From Pseudomonas graminis (GTDB lineage Bacteria; Pseudomonadota; Gammaproteobacteria; Pseudomonadales; Pseudomonadaceae), in NCBI RefSeq assembly GCF_001705435.1, contig NZ_MDEN01000064.1, positions 186,001-250,000 of the forward strand: a DNA stretch of 64,000 bases, given 5' to 3'. Both the position numbers and the translations under genes were made by a program. The notes under the pieces are model-generated. The model did no database searches and had not been told where the DNA came from. It was given only the letters and a program-made list of their open reading frames with translations. This document shows, in pieces, positions 33,989-41,247 of this stretch (position 1 is the first letter of the stretch; every line of letters begins with the position of its first letter).

Positions 33989-34060
33989 CGCTTCCCGACT
34001 GAAGCCGGTCCCACTGACACAACGCGCGCCTTCGTAGGACTGGCTTTAGCCGGGAAGGCG
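33989..34060. repeat. Pair of REP-type palindromes, inverted order
   Basis: CTTCCCGACTGAAGCCGGTC followed about 20 bases later by GTAGGACTGGCTTTAGCCGGGAAGG. The cores match the REP pair at 185-277, but the two halves face in the opposite arrangement. An additional GC hairpin (GACGCCGC, short loop, GGCGGCGTC) lies just before at about 33957-33980. Together with the tail to 34272 these fill the gap behind the envelope module; I see no gene in it. Confidence 0.75.
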
Positions 34061-34272
34061 CCATGTGCCATGCCGCATATCTGGTGGAGTTCATACCACC
34101 TCTTTTCAGTGCTACCCGTAACCGCTTCCGCACTTAGCCGTTTTCTCTGTAGGCAACATCCGACAAACGACTCAGAACCCTCTCTACTAGCATCACCCCG
34201 CATAGTGAGTATGATCGAACAAGGACGGCACTGAGCCAGTTTTCAACCCTCGGCTGCGCTTAAGGATAAGAG

Positions 34273-35003
34273 ATGCAATCAGTCATTTACCGCGTGGACC
34301 TGAGCCCATGCTCGCTGGCCGAGTTCCAGCAGGATGTAGAAAAATACGCGGGCAATATCAGATGTGTCGAGTGCGAGGCAGGCGCTTGGTTTGTCAGCGG
34401 ATCACTGGTGGGCTGCGCGAGAGAGCTGCATGTTTCGCAGCGCATCACAAAGAAGGCTGCCAAATCAAAACGGTGGTGCTCGTCGTCGATGGCGAAGAGC
34501 CAGGCATTGTCGATGGTGAAGACACTGCGCACATCGTTGTGGATCTCGACAAGCGAAAACCCCAAACCATTCTGACACCGGCCCCACCCGCGACACCCCC
34601 CGTGGGATCACCTTGGGGCAGCATCCAAAAGCAATACGCAAACGCGGCCGACTATCCAGTCAATAAGTCGCTGAGACAAATCCTGTCGAAGCTGATGGGT
34701 AATCCTGACTATCCCGAAGATGAAACCAACATCAGGATAACCGCCGACAATGGGCGGGTAGTCCTTGAAGGAAGCATTCGCCGCTTGCTGTTCTCCCAAT
34801 ATCAACTTTCAGATATTGAGCTGGGCTCGGTGCGGCTGTTCTGGGGACAGATCAACAACGTCAACAGAAAGGAGGGTTCAGCCTGGCTCAACTGCGGCGA
34901 CTATCTCAGTGAGCCAAGTATCCTGATTCGAGATAAGGATCTGGAAGATGAGATGCTTTCGGCATTTAAGCTCAGTGGCCTTAACGATCTCGCAGGTGCA
35001 TGA
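34273..35003 (+). pseudogene. Frameshifted gene of unknown function
   Basis: The first frame starts at an ATG at 34273 with AAGGATAAGAG just upstream (MQSVIYRVDLSPCSLAEF) and reads like a protein for about 58 codons to HVSQRITK. It then turns into Ser-rich text and stops at 34575. The next frame becomes protein-like at about 34449 (KEGCQIKTVVLVVDGEEPG) and runs on to 35003, ending LSGLNDLAGA. Joining both gives about 242 residues. A single-base change near 34450 explains this: decay, a sequencing error, or programmed slippage; no canonical slippery heptamer is present. The family is unknown to me; no signal peptide or membrane helix is seen. Confidence 0.6.
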
Positions 35004-35113
35004 TTCATCATGGTGGGCCACCTGTCGGGATCTCCTAAAAAGAAAATCCTGAACTTCGGCTTCGCCAAATATATCGCCTTCGTAAAATACCGGATCAAAG
35101 ACGAGAATTGACT

Positions 35114-35575
35114 ATGGTGACCTGCACACCGCTTGAAGAAGTCCGGCGGCACATCGACCACATTGACCGCGACCTTGTGTCATTGCTCGCCCGTCGTGGG
35201 AATCTGGTTAACCAAGCCGCAGCGTTTAAAAAGACGACTGCAGAGGTCAACGCGCCCTCGCGGGTTGAGGACGTAATTGCGAAAGTGCGCGCGGTCGCTG
35301 AGGAGTGCGGAGCCTCAGCAGAGGTGGTGGAGAAGGTAAACCGAGCGATGATTGCAGCGTTCATCGAAGAAGAGTTGTCGGCTCATGCTGCATTGAAAAT
35401 GCGGTATTGCGATCTAACCACCCCAGCCGCAATACCCGCCCCATCAAAAATTCCGCGACGTCGGCCGAAGCAAGATCCCGTTAACATCAATACTTCCGGT
35501 GGTTCGGCGCACTGGCCTTGTTGCGTAAGGAGCTACTCACATCAACGATTTTCTCACTTCTTGCCGGTACGTTAG
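35114..35575 (+). CDS. Chorismate mutase, AroQ type, with an unusual C-terminal tail
   Basis: Residues 1-98 form an AroQ-class helical chorismate mutase: VRRHIDHIDRDLVSLLARRGNLVNQAAAFKK in the first helix, a middle helix with RVEDVIAKVRAVAEECG, and VEKVNRAMIAAFIEEEL in the third, with Arg and Lys in the active-site positions. It converts chorismate to prephenate, or resembles isochorismate-pyruvate lyase (PchB). From about residue 99 a tail of 55 residues (Pro/Arg-rich, with HWPCC) does not look like the family and may reflect a lost stop codon. No signal peptide, so cytoplasmic. I chose the ATG at 35114; a TTG two codons earlier is less likely. Confidence 0.7.
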   Translation: MVTCTPLEEVRRHIDHIDRDLVSLLARRGNLVNQAAAFKKTTAEVNAPSRVEDVIAKVRAVAEECGASAEVVEKVNRAMIAAFIEEELSAHAALKMRYCDLTTPAAIPAPSKIPRRRPKQDPVNINTSGGSAHWPCCVRSYSHQRFSHFLPVR

Positions 35576-35681
35576 GCAAGATGATACATTGTTTAATGTG
35601 AAAGTTGGTTTTTAGCTAAAGCAACTTATCAACATTAAAGCGCTCTGACTAAACGTTATTACTGGCAAAGGGAATTCTGCA

Positions 35682-36170
35682 ATGGCATTTGACGCATATG
35701 TAAAAATTGAAGGTATTCCAGGTGAAGCACTAGACGACAAGTACAAAGACTGCATAGAGATAACTGGATATGGTTTTGGGATGCACCAAAGCACTTCAGC
35801 TACTGCCAGTTCTTCTGGAGGCGCATCTTCAGGGCGGACTTCACTAAGCGATTTTACATTTACAAAATCCTTAGACAAGGCTAGTTGCAAAATAATCGAA
35901 GCCGTATGCTCGGGAAAACACTTGAGTCAAGTTGTTCTGATGTTGCATCGAGCAGGAGGTGACAAGCTCAAATACTTTGAAATTACATTGGAAGAGGTAA
36001 TTATTTCTAATTACTCGCAAAATGCTAATGACGGTGTTCCGAGTGAAACTATTAGCCTGAACTACGGCAGGATAAAAACCACTTATACACAGCAAAGCCG
36101 CGTCGATGGTAGTGGAGCGGGCAATGTCTCAGGCGGATGGGATCGCATCAACAACAAGATCTATTCTTGA
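35682..36170 (+). CDS. hcp: Type VI secretion Hcp protein (cargo-associated)
   Basis: The Hcp hexamer forms the inner tube of the type VI needle and carries small effectors. The 162 residues begin MAFDAYVKIEGIPGEALDDKY and show the family's beta-barrel pattern, with ITGYGFGMHQS, a Ser/Gly-rich loop (SATASSSGGASSG) instead of a shorter loop, and LSDFTFTKSLDKASCKII and EVIISNYSQN. Visibly AT-richer than the flanks, as are the next two genes. It stands 55 bases before the effector gene and no sheath, baseplate or ATPase gene is in the window, so it is an orphan copy used by an apparatus encoded elsewhere. Confidence 0.9.
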   Translation: MAFDAYVKIEGIPGEALDDKYKDCIEITGYGFGMHQSTSATASSSGGASSGRTSLSDFTFTKSLDKASCKIIEAVCSGKHLSQVVLMLHRAGGDKLKYFEITLEEVIISNYSQNANDGVPSETISLNYGRIKTTYTQQSRVDGSGAGNVSGGWDRINNKIYS

Positions 36171-36225
36171 CACCAGCATTTTAAATAGATATTCCATCAG
36201 TAGCTTATATTATTAAGGATGAATA

Positions 36226-36726
36226 ATGGCTAGGCCTTTTTTTGCAGCGGCTTGGGCTGCATCGCAACAAATTTACGATCCGATCAACTCGGGACAACGG
36301 GTTGCGACATTGGTAGGGGGATATGTTGAAAAAAATATCAACAATTCAGAACCTTCCCAAAAATGGACCAACACCTGCGCTGTGCGCATGAGCTACATTT
36401 TAAATCATGCAGGCTTTATTATTCCAAAAATCCCAGGGCAGACTGTATCGGGCGGAGATCAGCGGCAATATTTTTTTCGGGTGAAGAACCTGATCACTTT
36501 CTTAGAGGCTAAGTGGGGTAAGCCGGATGTAGTTAAATACCCTCCCTCTGGCGGCGGCGCACTGGCCGGAAAAAAGGGCGTTATACTTTTTGAGGTGTCC
36601 GGCTGGGATGATGCGCAAGGTCATGCGACTTTGTTTGATGGCAATACCTGCTACGATCACTGTTACTTTAATGAGCCAGGTGTTAATTACCATACAGATC
36701 AGGCGAACTTCTGGAGCTTGAGCTGA
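36226..36726 (+). CDS. Type VI amidase effector Tae4
   Basis: A peptidoglycan amidase delivered into rival cells, where it cuts the D,L bond in the peptide stem. The 166-residue sequence matches the Tae4 family: the catalytic Cys51 in TNTCAVRMSYILN and His133 in GHATLFDG, plus two further cysteines (142 and 146, TCYDHCYF) placed to form a disulfide. No signal peptide, as expected for a T6SS cargo loaded in the cytoplasm. It is directly followed by its immunity gene and preceded by hcp, the usual order for Tae4 cargo carried through the Hcp tube. Confidence 0.92.
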   Translation: MARPFFAAAWAASQQIYDPINSGQRVATLVGGYVEKNINNSEPSQKWTNTCAVRMSYILNHAGFIIPKIPGQTVSGGDQRQYFFRVKNLITFLEAKWGKPDVVKYPPSGGGALAGKKGVILFEVSGWDDAQGHATLFDGNTCYDHCYFNEPGVNYHTDQANFWSLS

Positions 36727-37154
36727 TGAGACATTTCCTGGTTTTTTTAGCTTTTATACTCACAGCGCCTCTGGCCTCCGCAACTGATCGTTCCTCGTCT
36801 CCACAAAGCATCGAGCAAAGCTACGGACGAAACTACAAGGATATGGTGCTCGCAACGTGTGTGGCGAACGCATACAAAGGTGACGAGAACGCAGCGAAAG
36901 ATGCCGGCAGTAGTGCGAGCGCGTTGCGCGACTGGACGTATTACGACTTGGAAAAAAGTCCAGATGAAGTCAAAGCCTTGGTAAACAGTTATCTGGGCAG
37001 GAGTTATAAAAACCCATTAGTTGAGGCTGAGGTTAAAGGTGTCAGGTTCGACTTTTTGAAATGCCTGGATCTGTATCACAGTAAAGAACTAGACTCCCTC
37101 GCAAAGAAAATAGTGATCAATCCCAATCACACCTACAAGCAAGATAACCCTTAA
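36726..37154 (+). CDS. Tae4 immunity protein Tai4
   Basis: Protects the producer and its siblings by binding Tae4 in the periplasm. The 142-residue product has a Sec signal peptide (MRHFLVFLAFILTAPLASA, cleavage near residue 19) and the Tai4 helical pattern: YGRNYKDMVLATCVANAYKGD, DAGSSASALRDWTYYDLE and GVRFDFLKCLDLYHSKELD. Its ATG overlaps the effector stop by one base (TGATG), so the antidote is made together with the toxin. A terminator follows within 30 bases. Confidence 0.92.
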   Translation: MRHFLVFLAFILTAPLASATDRSSSPQSIEQSYGRNYKDMVLATCVANAYKGDENAAKDAGSSASALRDWTYYDLEKSPDEVKALVNSYLGRSYKNPLVEAEVKGVRFDFLKCLDLYHSKELDSLAKKIVINPNHTYKQDNP

Positions 37155-37172
37155 TTCTTGGATTGATCATGG

Positions 37173-37220
37173 CTTGAAGCACAAAAAACCGGCTATCTTT
37201 GAGCCGGTTTTTTTTGGGCG
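37173..37220 (+). repeat. Right copy of the direct repeat that brackets the accessory block
   Basis: CTTGAAGCACA, As, ACCGGC, a variable loop, TTTGAGCCGGTTTTTTT and GGGCG, corresponding to 29658-29707. The distance from left to right copy is about 7.5 kb and encloses the envelope module, the frameshifted gene, the chorismate mutase and the type VI cassette. Confidence 0.7.
37183..37215 (+). terminator. Terminator behind the type VI cassette
   Basis: AAAAAACCGGC, loop TATCTTTGA, GCCGGT followed by eight or more Ts. It ends the hcp-tae4-tai4 transcript and forms the core of the right direct repeat. Confidence 0.88.
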
Positions 37221-37408
37221 CGATTTGGGTCCCAGAACAATCGAAGAGCCAGGATCCAGATTTCGAGACGCGGCGCCGGAAGATTCGACTCAAAGCAAGC
37301 GAACCGATGACGACCCGCTTCGGTCGAACGCCGTGCAATACCCCCCGAGGCGTGCACGCTGCTGGACGTTTTAGCAGGCACTCATTCACCGAAAACCACC
37401 GGCCTTCC

Positions 37409-38032
37409 ATGTTCGAACACATCGACTTCAACTATCTGCTTTCAAACTACGGGTACTGGGCCGTGTTCATCGGCTGCCTGCTGGAGGGGGAAACCATCCT
37501 GATCCTCGGCGGGCTGGCGGCACACCAGCATGTCCTGCAATGGCAGCAAGTGCTCATCTACGCCACATTGGGCGGGATGCTCGGCGATCAGATACTGTTC
37601 TGGACCGGGCGCTACTTCGGGCCACGCCTGCTGCCTCGCTTGCACCGTCAGCAGGCGACCATCGATCGCGTGTCGGACCTGATCAAGCGCTACCCCACGG
37701 CGTCCATTTTCTCGGTCCGTTTTCTCTACGGCATGCGCCTGATCGGGCCTCTAGTGATCGGCGCGAGTCGCTTGTCGCCCATCCGCTTCGCGATCATCAA
37801 CCTGATTGGCGCGGCGGTCTGGGCGAGTCTGTTCCTGGCTGCGGGTTACTGGGCGGGCGGCTTCCTGGAGAACATGCTCGGCAACCTGAAACCTTATAAA
37901 ATGCCGATCTTCTTGGGCGTGGTCGTGGTGGGCGCGGCCGTAGCGCTGTATCGGCATCGTCGCGCGAAAACCCGGCCTGCGCGGCAAGCAGCCAAGCAAG
38001 CGAAAGACGTCCCGCCCTCCTCCGCTGGATAA
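37409..38032 (+). CDS. DedA-family integral membrane protein
   Basis: A 207-residue protein of the DedA/SNARE-associated superfamily; members act as lipid scramblases or flippases for undecaprenyl phosphate or phospholipids. Visible are the N-terminal reentrant region with GCLLEGETILILGG, GGMLGDQILFWTGRYFGPRLLPRL (the conserved G-D-x4-G-R), RFLYGMRLIGPLVIGAS with the conserved Arg, and three hydrophobic segments up to a basic C-terminal tail. The ATG at 37409 begins the family N-terminus MFEHIDFNYLL; a longer frame upstream overlaps the repeat. No ribosome site is clear. Which lipid it moves cannot be said. Confidence 0.85.
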   Translation: MFEHIDFNYLLSNYGYWAVFIGCLLEGETILILGGLAAHQHVLQWQQVLIYATLGGMLGDQILFWTGRYFGPRLLPRLHRQQATIDRVSDLIKRYPTASIFSVRFLYGMRLIGPLVIGASRLSPIRFAIINLIGAAVWASLFLAAGYWAGGFLENMLGNLKPYKMPIFLGVVVVGAAVALYRHRRAKTRPARQAAKQAKDVPPSSAG

Positions 38033-38099
38033 CGCTTCCCATCTGCGGCGACCGCCTCTATAACGGCAGACAGGCATTAGACGCAGAGGGATCGACTCG

Positions 38100-38885
38100 A
38101 TGAACACACGCATCACCGCCGGTTTGCTGTTGAGCATGGTCAGCATCGCACAGGCTCAGGCCGCTGAGACGCCGTCGCACCTGGACACCGTCATGCAGAA
38201 GGGTCAACTGGCCGTTTGCACGACTGGGGATTACAAGCCGTACACCTTTCTCAAGCCTGACGGCCAGTACGAAGGCATCGACATCGAGCTGGCTCAGTCG
38301 CTGGCGCAGAGCCTGGGCGTGAAGATCGAGTGGGTCCCGACCACCTGGAAAACCCTGATGCCCGACTTCACGGCCGGCAAATGCGACATCGCCGTCGGTG
38401 GCATCTCGGTCACCCTGGAGCGACAGAGGAAGGCGGCGTTCAGCAGCACGCTGGACATCGACGGCAAGGTCCCGCTGGTGCGCTGCGAAGACGAGTCCAA
38501 GTACCAGACCCTCGAGCAGATCAATCAGCCCGGCGTTCGCTTGATCGAACCTCAGGGCGGCACCAACGAAGCGTTTGCCCACGCCTACCTGCCCAACGCC
38601 AGTCTGGCCTTCCACGACAACAAAACCATTTTTCAGCAGTTGCTCGACAAGCAGGCCGACGTGATGATCACCGACGCGTCCGAAGCGCTGTACCAGCAGA
38701 AACGCATGCCCGGCTTGTGCACGGTCAATCCGTCGAATTACATGCAGTACGGCGAAAAGGCCTACCTGCTGCCGCGGGATGACGCTGCCTGGAAGGCCTA
38801 TGTTGATCAGTGGCTGCATCTCACCAAAGCCACCGGCGCCTACAAGAAAGTGGTTGGCGAATGGCTGGCGATGCCTACAGAGTGA
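38100..38885 (+). CDS. PheC-like periplasmic cyclohexadienyl dehydratase / solute-binding fold
   Basis: A 261-residue secreted protein (signal peptide to about residue 22, AQAQAAE) with the type 2 periplasmic-binding fold. The text closely follows P. aeruginosa PheC as I know it: VCTTGDYKPYTF, DIELAQSLAQSLG, ISVTLERQRKAAFS, PQGGTNEAFA, MITDASEALYQQ and EKAYLLPRDDAAWKAYVDQWLH. PheC dehydrates prephenate or arogenate in the periplasm towards phenylpyruvate or phenylalanine. It could instead be a plain amino-acid-binding protein; no transporter genes are adjacent, which favours the enzyme. A chorismate mutase gene lies 2.5 kb upstream. Confidence 0.78.
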   Translation: MNTRITAGLLLSMVSIAQAQAAETPSHLDTVMQKGQLAVCTTGDYKPYTFLKPDGQYEGIDIELAQSLAQSLGVKIEWVPTTWKTLMPDFTAGKCDIAVGGISVTLERQRKAAFSSTLDIDGKVPLVRCEDESKYQTLEQINQPGVRLIEPQGGTNEAFAHAYLPNASLAFHDNKTIFQQLLDKQADVMITDASEALYQQKRMPGLCTVNPSNYMQYGEKAYLLPRDDAAWKAYVDQWLHLTKATGAYKKVVGEWLAMPTE

Positions 38886-38934
38886 TGGTGCGCAGCATGC
38901 CCGCAAGACTTCGGCACAGGACCCCGCCGTATCC

Positions 38935-39921
38935 ATGAAAACCAACAGAACCATTACCCGCGCGTTTTGCGTCGAGCTGCAGCAAGAGCTTTCCATCGTA
39001 GCGGCGCGACGTGAGTACTTTTCTCAAGAGCCGCCTCGGGCGCGCTTCAGCTTTTTGTGCTCGTCCGAGCCGTGCCGTGCCCTGGGTGTCAAAATCACCG
39101 GGGTTCGCTATGACGTGAAGCCCCAGGAGCACCCGACCTTCGTCGCCGCGCACTACCGGGCCAACCCGAACTACGAACATCATGCCGATTGCGAATGGGT
39201 GGATGAAGCCGTCGAAACGCCGGTTGTGCAGGAAGCCGAAACTGAGGCCGAAAGCGAGCTGCGCAAGGTCAAGCGCAAGCTGGATGACTACATAGATGTC
39301 TTCGATCCGACCCCGAAGGAACGCGCAAAACCCACACCGCCGACAGGTAAGCCTGACGCCGATCCGCTCGAGAGGCCCGAAGACGCCACGCCTCCCGCCG
39401 ACGCGCTCAAGGCCAGACAGGACAAGCAGAACCGCACCAGCAATCTGGAGCGTTTGGTCGACAGCTTTCGTCAGGCCCAAGCCTCGTTGACCAAGGAAGA
39501 GCTTGCACTGCTGACCCTGCGCATTCCGGGTCAGGGTGAAGTGTCATTGCGCGCTTATTTCCGCCATATCAAGTTCGCTCAGCTTAATGATGAGCGTCGG
39601 GTGCTGTATGGCGGCGGGCTGGTCGAGCGCTACGGGACAGGCTTCAAATTCAAGTTCTTCGATCGCCTGCAAGGCAGTTTGGTGACCTTGTACGTGTCAC
39701 CCGCGCAGATGCAGGCCTACCGCTCAAGCCGCTACCTCAGCGAGTTGCTGAGCCACGCCGATGAGGTGCGCTTCTTCACGGTCTTTGCCTTGGGCACACT
39801 GGTCGCCAGCCCTTCCGGGAAAAGCGTCAGTGTGGAGATCGAAGACTTGCGCCATCTGGCCATCGTGCTTGGGCCGGCCAAGGACGCTGATGAAGCACCT
39901 GTAAAAGGCCCGGCCAGCTAA
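38935..39921 (+). CDS. Protein of unknown function with an N-terminal Cys/His cluster
   Basis: A 328-residue soluble protein. Near the N-terminus Cys42, Cys47 (FLCSSEPCRAL), His82, His83 and Cys86 (YEHHADCEW) are spaced as in a small zinc-binding fold. An acidic-basic, low-complexity stretch follows (about 105-165, Glu/Lys/Pro-rich), then a folded C-terminal domain with RIPGQGEVSLRAYFRHIKFAQ and YGGGLVERYGTGFKFKFFDRL. I do not recognise the family. Zinc-binding N-termini of this sort occur in proteins that bind nucleic acids, but that is only an analogy. The ATG at 38935 lies 49 bases behind the dehydratase gene; a terminator follows. Confidence 0.65.
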   Translation: MKTNRTITRAFCVELQQELSIVAARREYFSQEPPRARFSFLCSSEPCRALGVKITGVRYDVKPQEHPTFVAAHYRANPNYEHHADCEWVDEAVETPVVQEAETEAESELRKVKRKLDDYIDVFDPTPKERAKPTPPTGKPDADPLERPEDATPPADALKARQDKQNRTSNLERLVDSFRQAQASLTKEELALLTLRIPGQGEVSLRAYFRHIKFAQLNDERRVLYGGGLVERYGTGFKFKFFDRLQGSLVTLYVSPAQMQAYRSSRYLSELLSHADEVRFFTVFALGTLVASPSGKSVSVEIEDLRHLAIVLGPAKDADEAPVKGPAS

Positions 39922-39943
39922 GACCCTGAGTGTCTTCAGCCCA

Positions 39944-39983
39944 GAAAAAACCCGGTTACTCTCACGAGAAACCGGGTTTTTTT
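39944..39983. terminator. Bidirectional terminator between the unknown gene and cyoE
   Basis: AAAAAACCCGGTT, a short loop, AACCGGG and TTTTTTT. It can close the plus-strand gene and the converging cyo operon on the minus strand. Confidence 0.88.
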
Positions 39984-39998
39984 GTTTCATTCAAGCAA

Positions 39999-40889
39999 CT
40001 AAGGCGCTGCGTATGTCACCAACAGTTCCTTAGTTACCTGAAAATCCAGCGACATGGCCACGCTCAAGGCTGTGATCGTGAAGATGGAGAACACGAACAG
40101 CTTACGTGCCCAAACCGTGTCGTCTTTGGCTTTGTAGCCGGTCCAGGCCATGTACAACCAGTACATGCCCATGGCCGCTGCAACGGCCAGATAATTGAGC
40201 CCGGCGTAACCGCCGAAGGTCAGCATCAAGGTCGCCAGCAGGAAAGCCAGGATGTAGATCAGGATGTGCCGCTTGGCGACCCGGATACCACGCTTGACCG
40301 GCAAGACCGGAATCGAGGCAGCCCGATAGTCATTGAAGCGGAAAATCGCGATGGCGTACGAGTGAGGCATCTGCCACAAGCTGAACATCACCAGCAAGGT
40401 CAACGCCGCGAGGTCGAAGGTGTTGCTGACCGCGACGTAACCGATCACCGGCGGCATCGCACCCGACAGGCTACCTACCAACGTGCCATGAACCGACCTG
40501 CGCTTCAGGTACAGGCTGTAGAAGCCGACGTAGATCACGAAGCCGATCACGGCAAACAGCGCCGCCAGTGCGTTGGCCTTGGTGTACAGCAGGCCGACGC
40601 CGACGACGCCGAGTACGGCGGCGTAGATCAGTGCCAGTTGCACTGACACCAACCCTTGCACCAGCACCCGATTCTTGGTGCGCTCCATCTTCACATCGAT
40701 ATCGCGATCGATGCAGTTGTTGAACACGCAGCCAGAAGCCACCACCAGTGAAGTCCCGATCACCGCTGCCAGGAACAGGCCGATGTCGACATGTCCCTTG
40801 GACGCCAGAAAAAAGCCACCTGCCACCGAAAGCACGTTACCGAAAATGATCCCCGGTTTGGTGATTTGGATAAAGTGCTTCAGTGACAT
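39999..40889 (-). CDS. cyoE: Protoheme IX farnesyltransferase (heme O synthase)
   Basis: Adds the farnesyl tail to heme B to give heme O for the cytochrome bo3 oxidase. The 296-residue membrane protein has the polyprenyl-transferase motif NNCIDRDIDVKMERTKNR (about residues 57-74) and about nine hydrophobic helices with a second Asp/Asn motif in FRFNDYRA. Last gene of the cyoABCDE operon, 10 bases behind cyoD. Confidence 0.95.
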   Translation of the reverse strand: MSLKHFIQITKPGIIFGNVLSVAGGFFLASKGHVDIGLFLAAVIGTSLVVASGCVFNNCIDRDIDVKMERTKNRVLVQGLVSVQLALIYAAVLGVVGVGLLYTKANALAALFAVIGFVIYVGFYSLYLKRRSVHGTLVGSLSGAMPPVIGYVAVSNTFDLAALTLLVMFSLWQMPHSYAIAIFRFNDYRAASIPVLPVKRGIRVAKRHILIYILAFLLATLMLTFGGYAGLNYLAVAAAMGMYWLYMAWTGYKAKDDTVWARKLFVFSIFTITALSVAMSLDFQVTKELLVTYAAP

Positions 40890-40899
40890 CAGGTTTTCC

Positions 40900-41247
40900 T
40901 CACTTCGCCATCATGGCGGTGTGAATGCTGAACATGATCCAGGTGCTCAAGCCAACGAGCAGCACGATCACCAGGCCAGCGAAGGCAAACGCGATGACGT
41001 TGTTGCGCTGTGCTGCGGAGCGGTCAAGGTGCAGGAAGTACACCAGGTGAACGATAACCTGCACGACTGCGAAGATCAGAACGACCCACAGCGTGGCCAC
41101 TTTCGAAATCGTCGGGAACATCACCAGACCGAAAGGAATCGCGGTCAGGATGATCGACAGTACGAAACCGACCATGTACGACTTGAAGCTGCCGTGGGCG
41201 GCAGGTTCATGGCTGGCAGCGTCATTTGAGTGATGTGAATTCGCCAT
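40900..41247 (-). CDS. cyoD: Cytochrome bo3 ubiquinol oxidase subunit IV
   Basis: A small integral-membrane subunit of 115 residues with three transmembrane helices (SYMVGFVLSIILTAIPF, LWVVLIFAVVQVIVHLVYF, AFAFAGLVIVLLVGLSTW). It stabilises the binuclear centre of subunit I. The polar N-terminus HHSNDAASHEPAAHGS precedes the first helix. It abuts cyoC with no gap. Confidence 0.94.
   Translation of the reverse strand: MANSHHSNDAASHEPAAHGSFKSYMVGFVLSIILTAIPFGLVMFPTISKVATLWVVLIFAVVQVIVHLVYFLHLDRSAAQRNNVIAFAFAGLVIVLLVGLSTWIMFSIHTAMMAK

Noticed and set aside
35682..37154. A complete type VI secretion locus
   Set aside because: Only Hcp, an effector and an immunity gene are present; sheath, baseplate and ClpV genes are missing.
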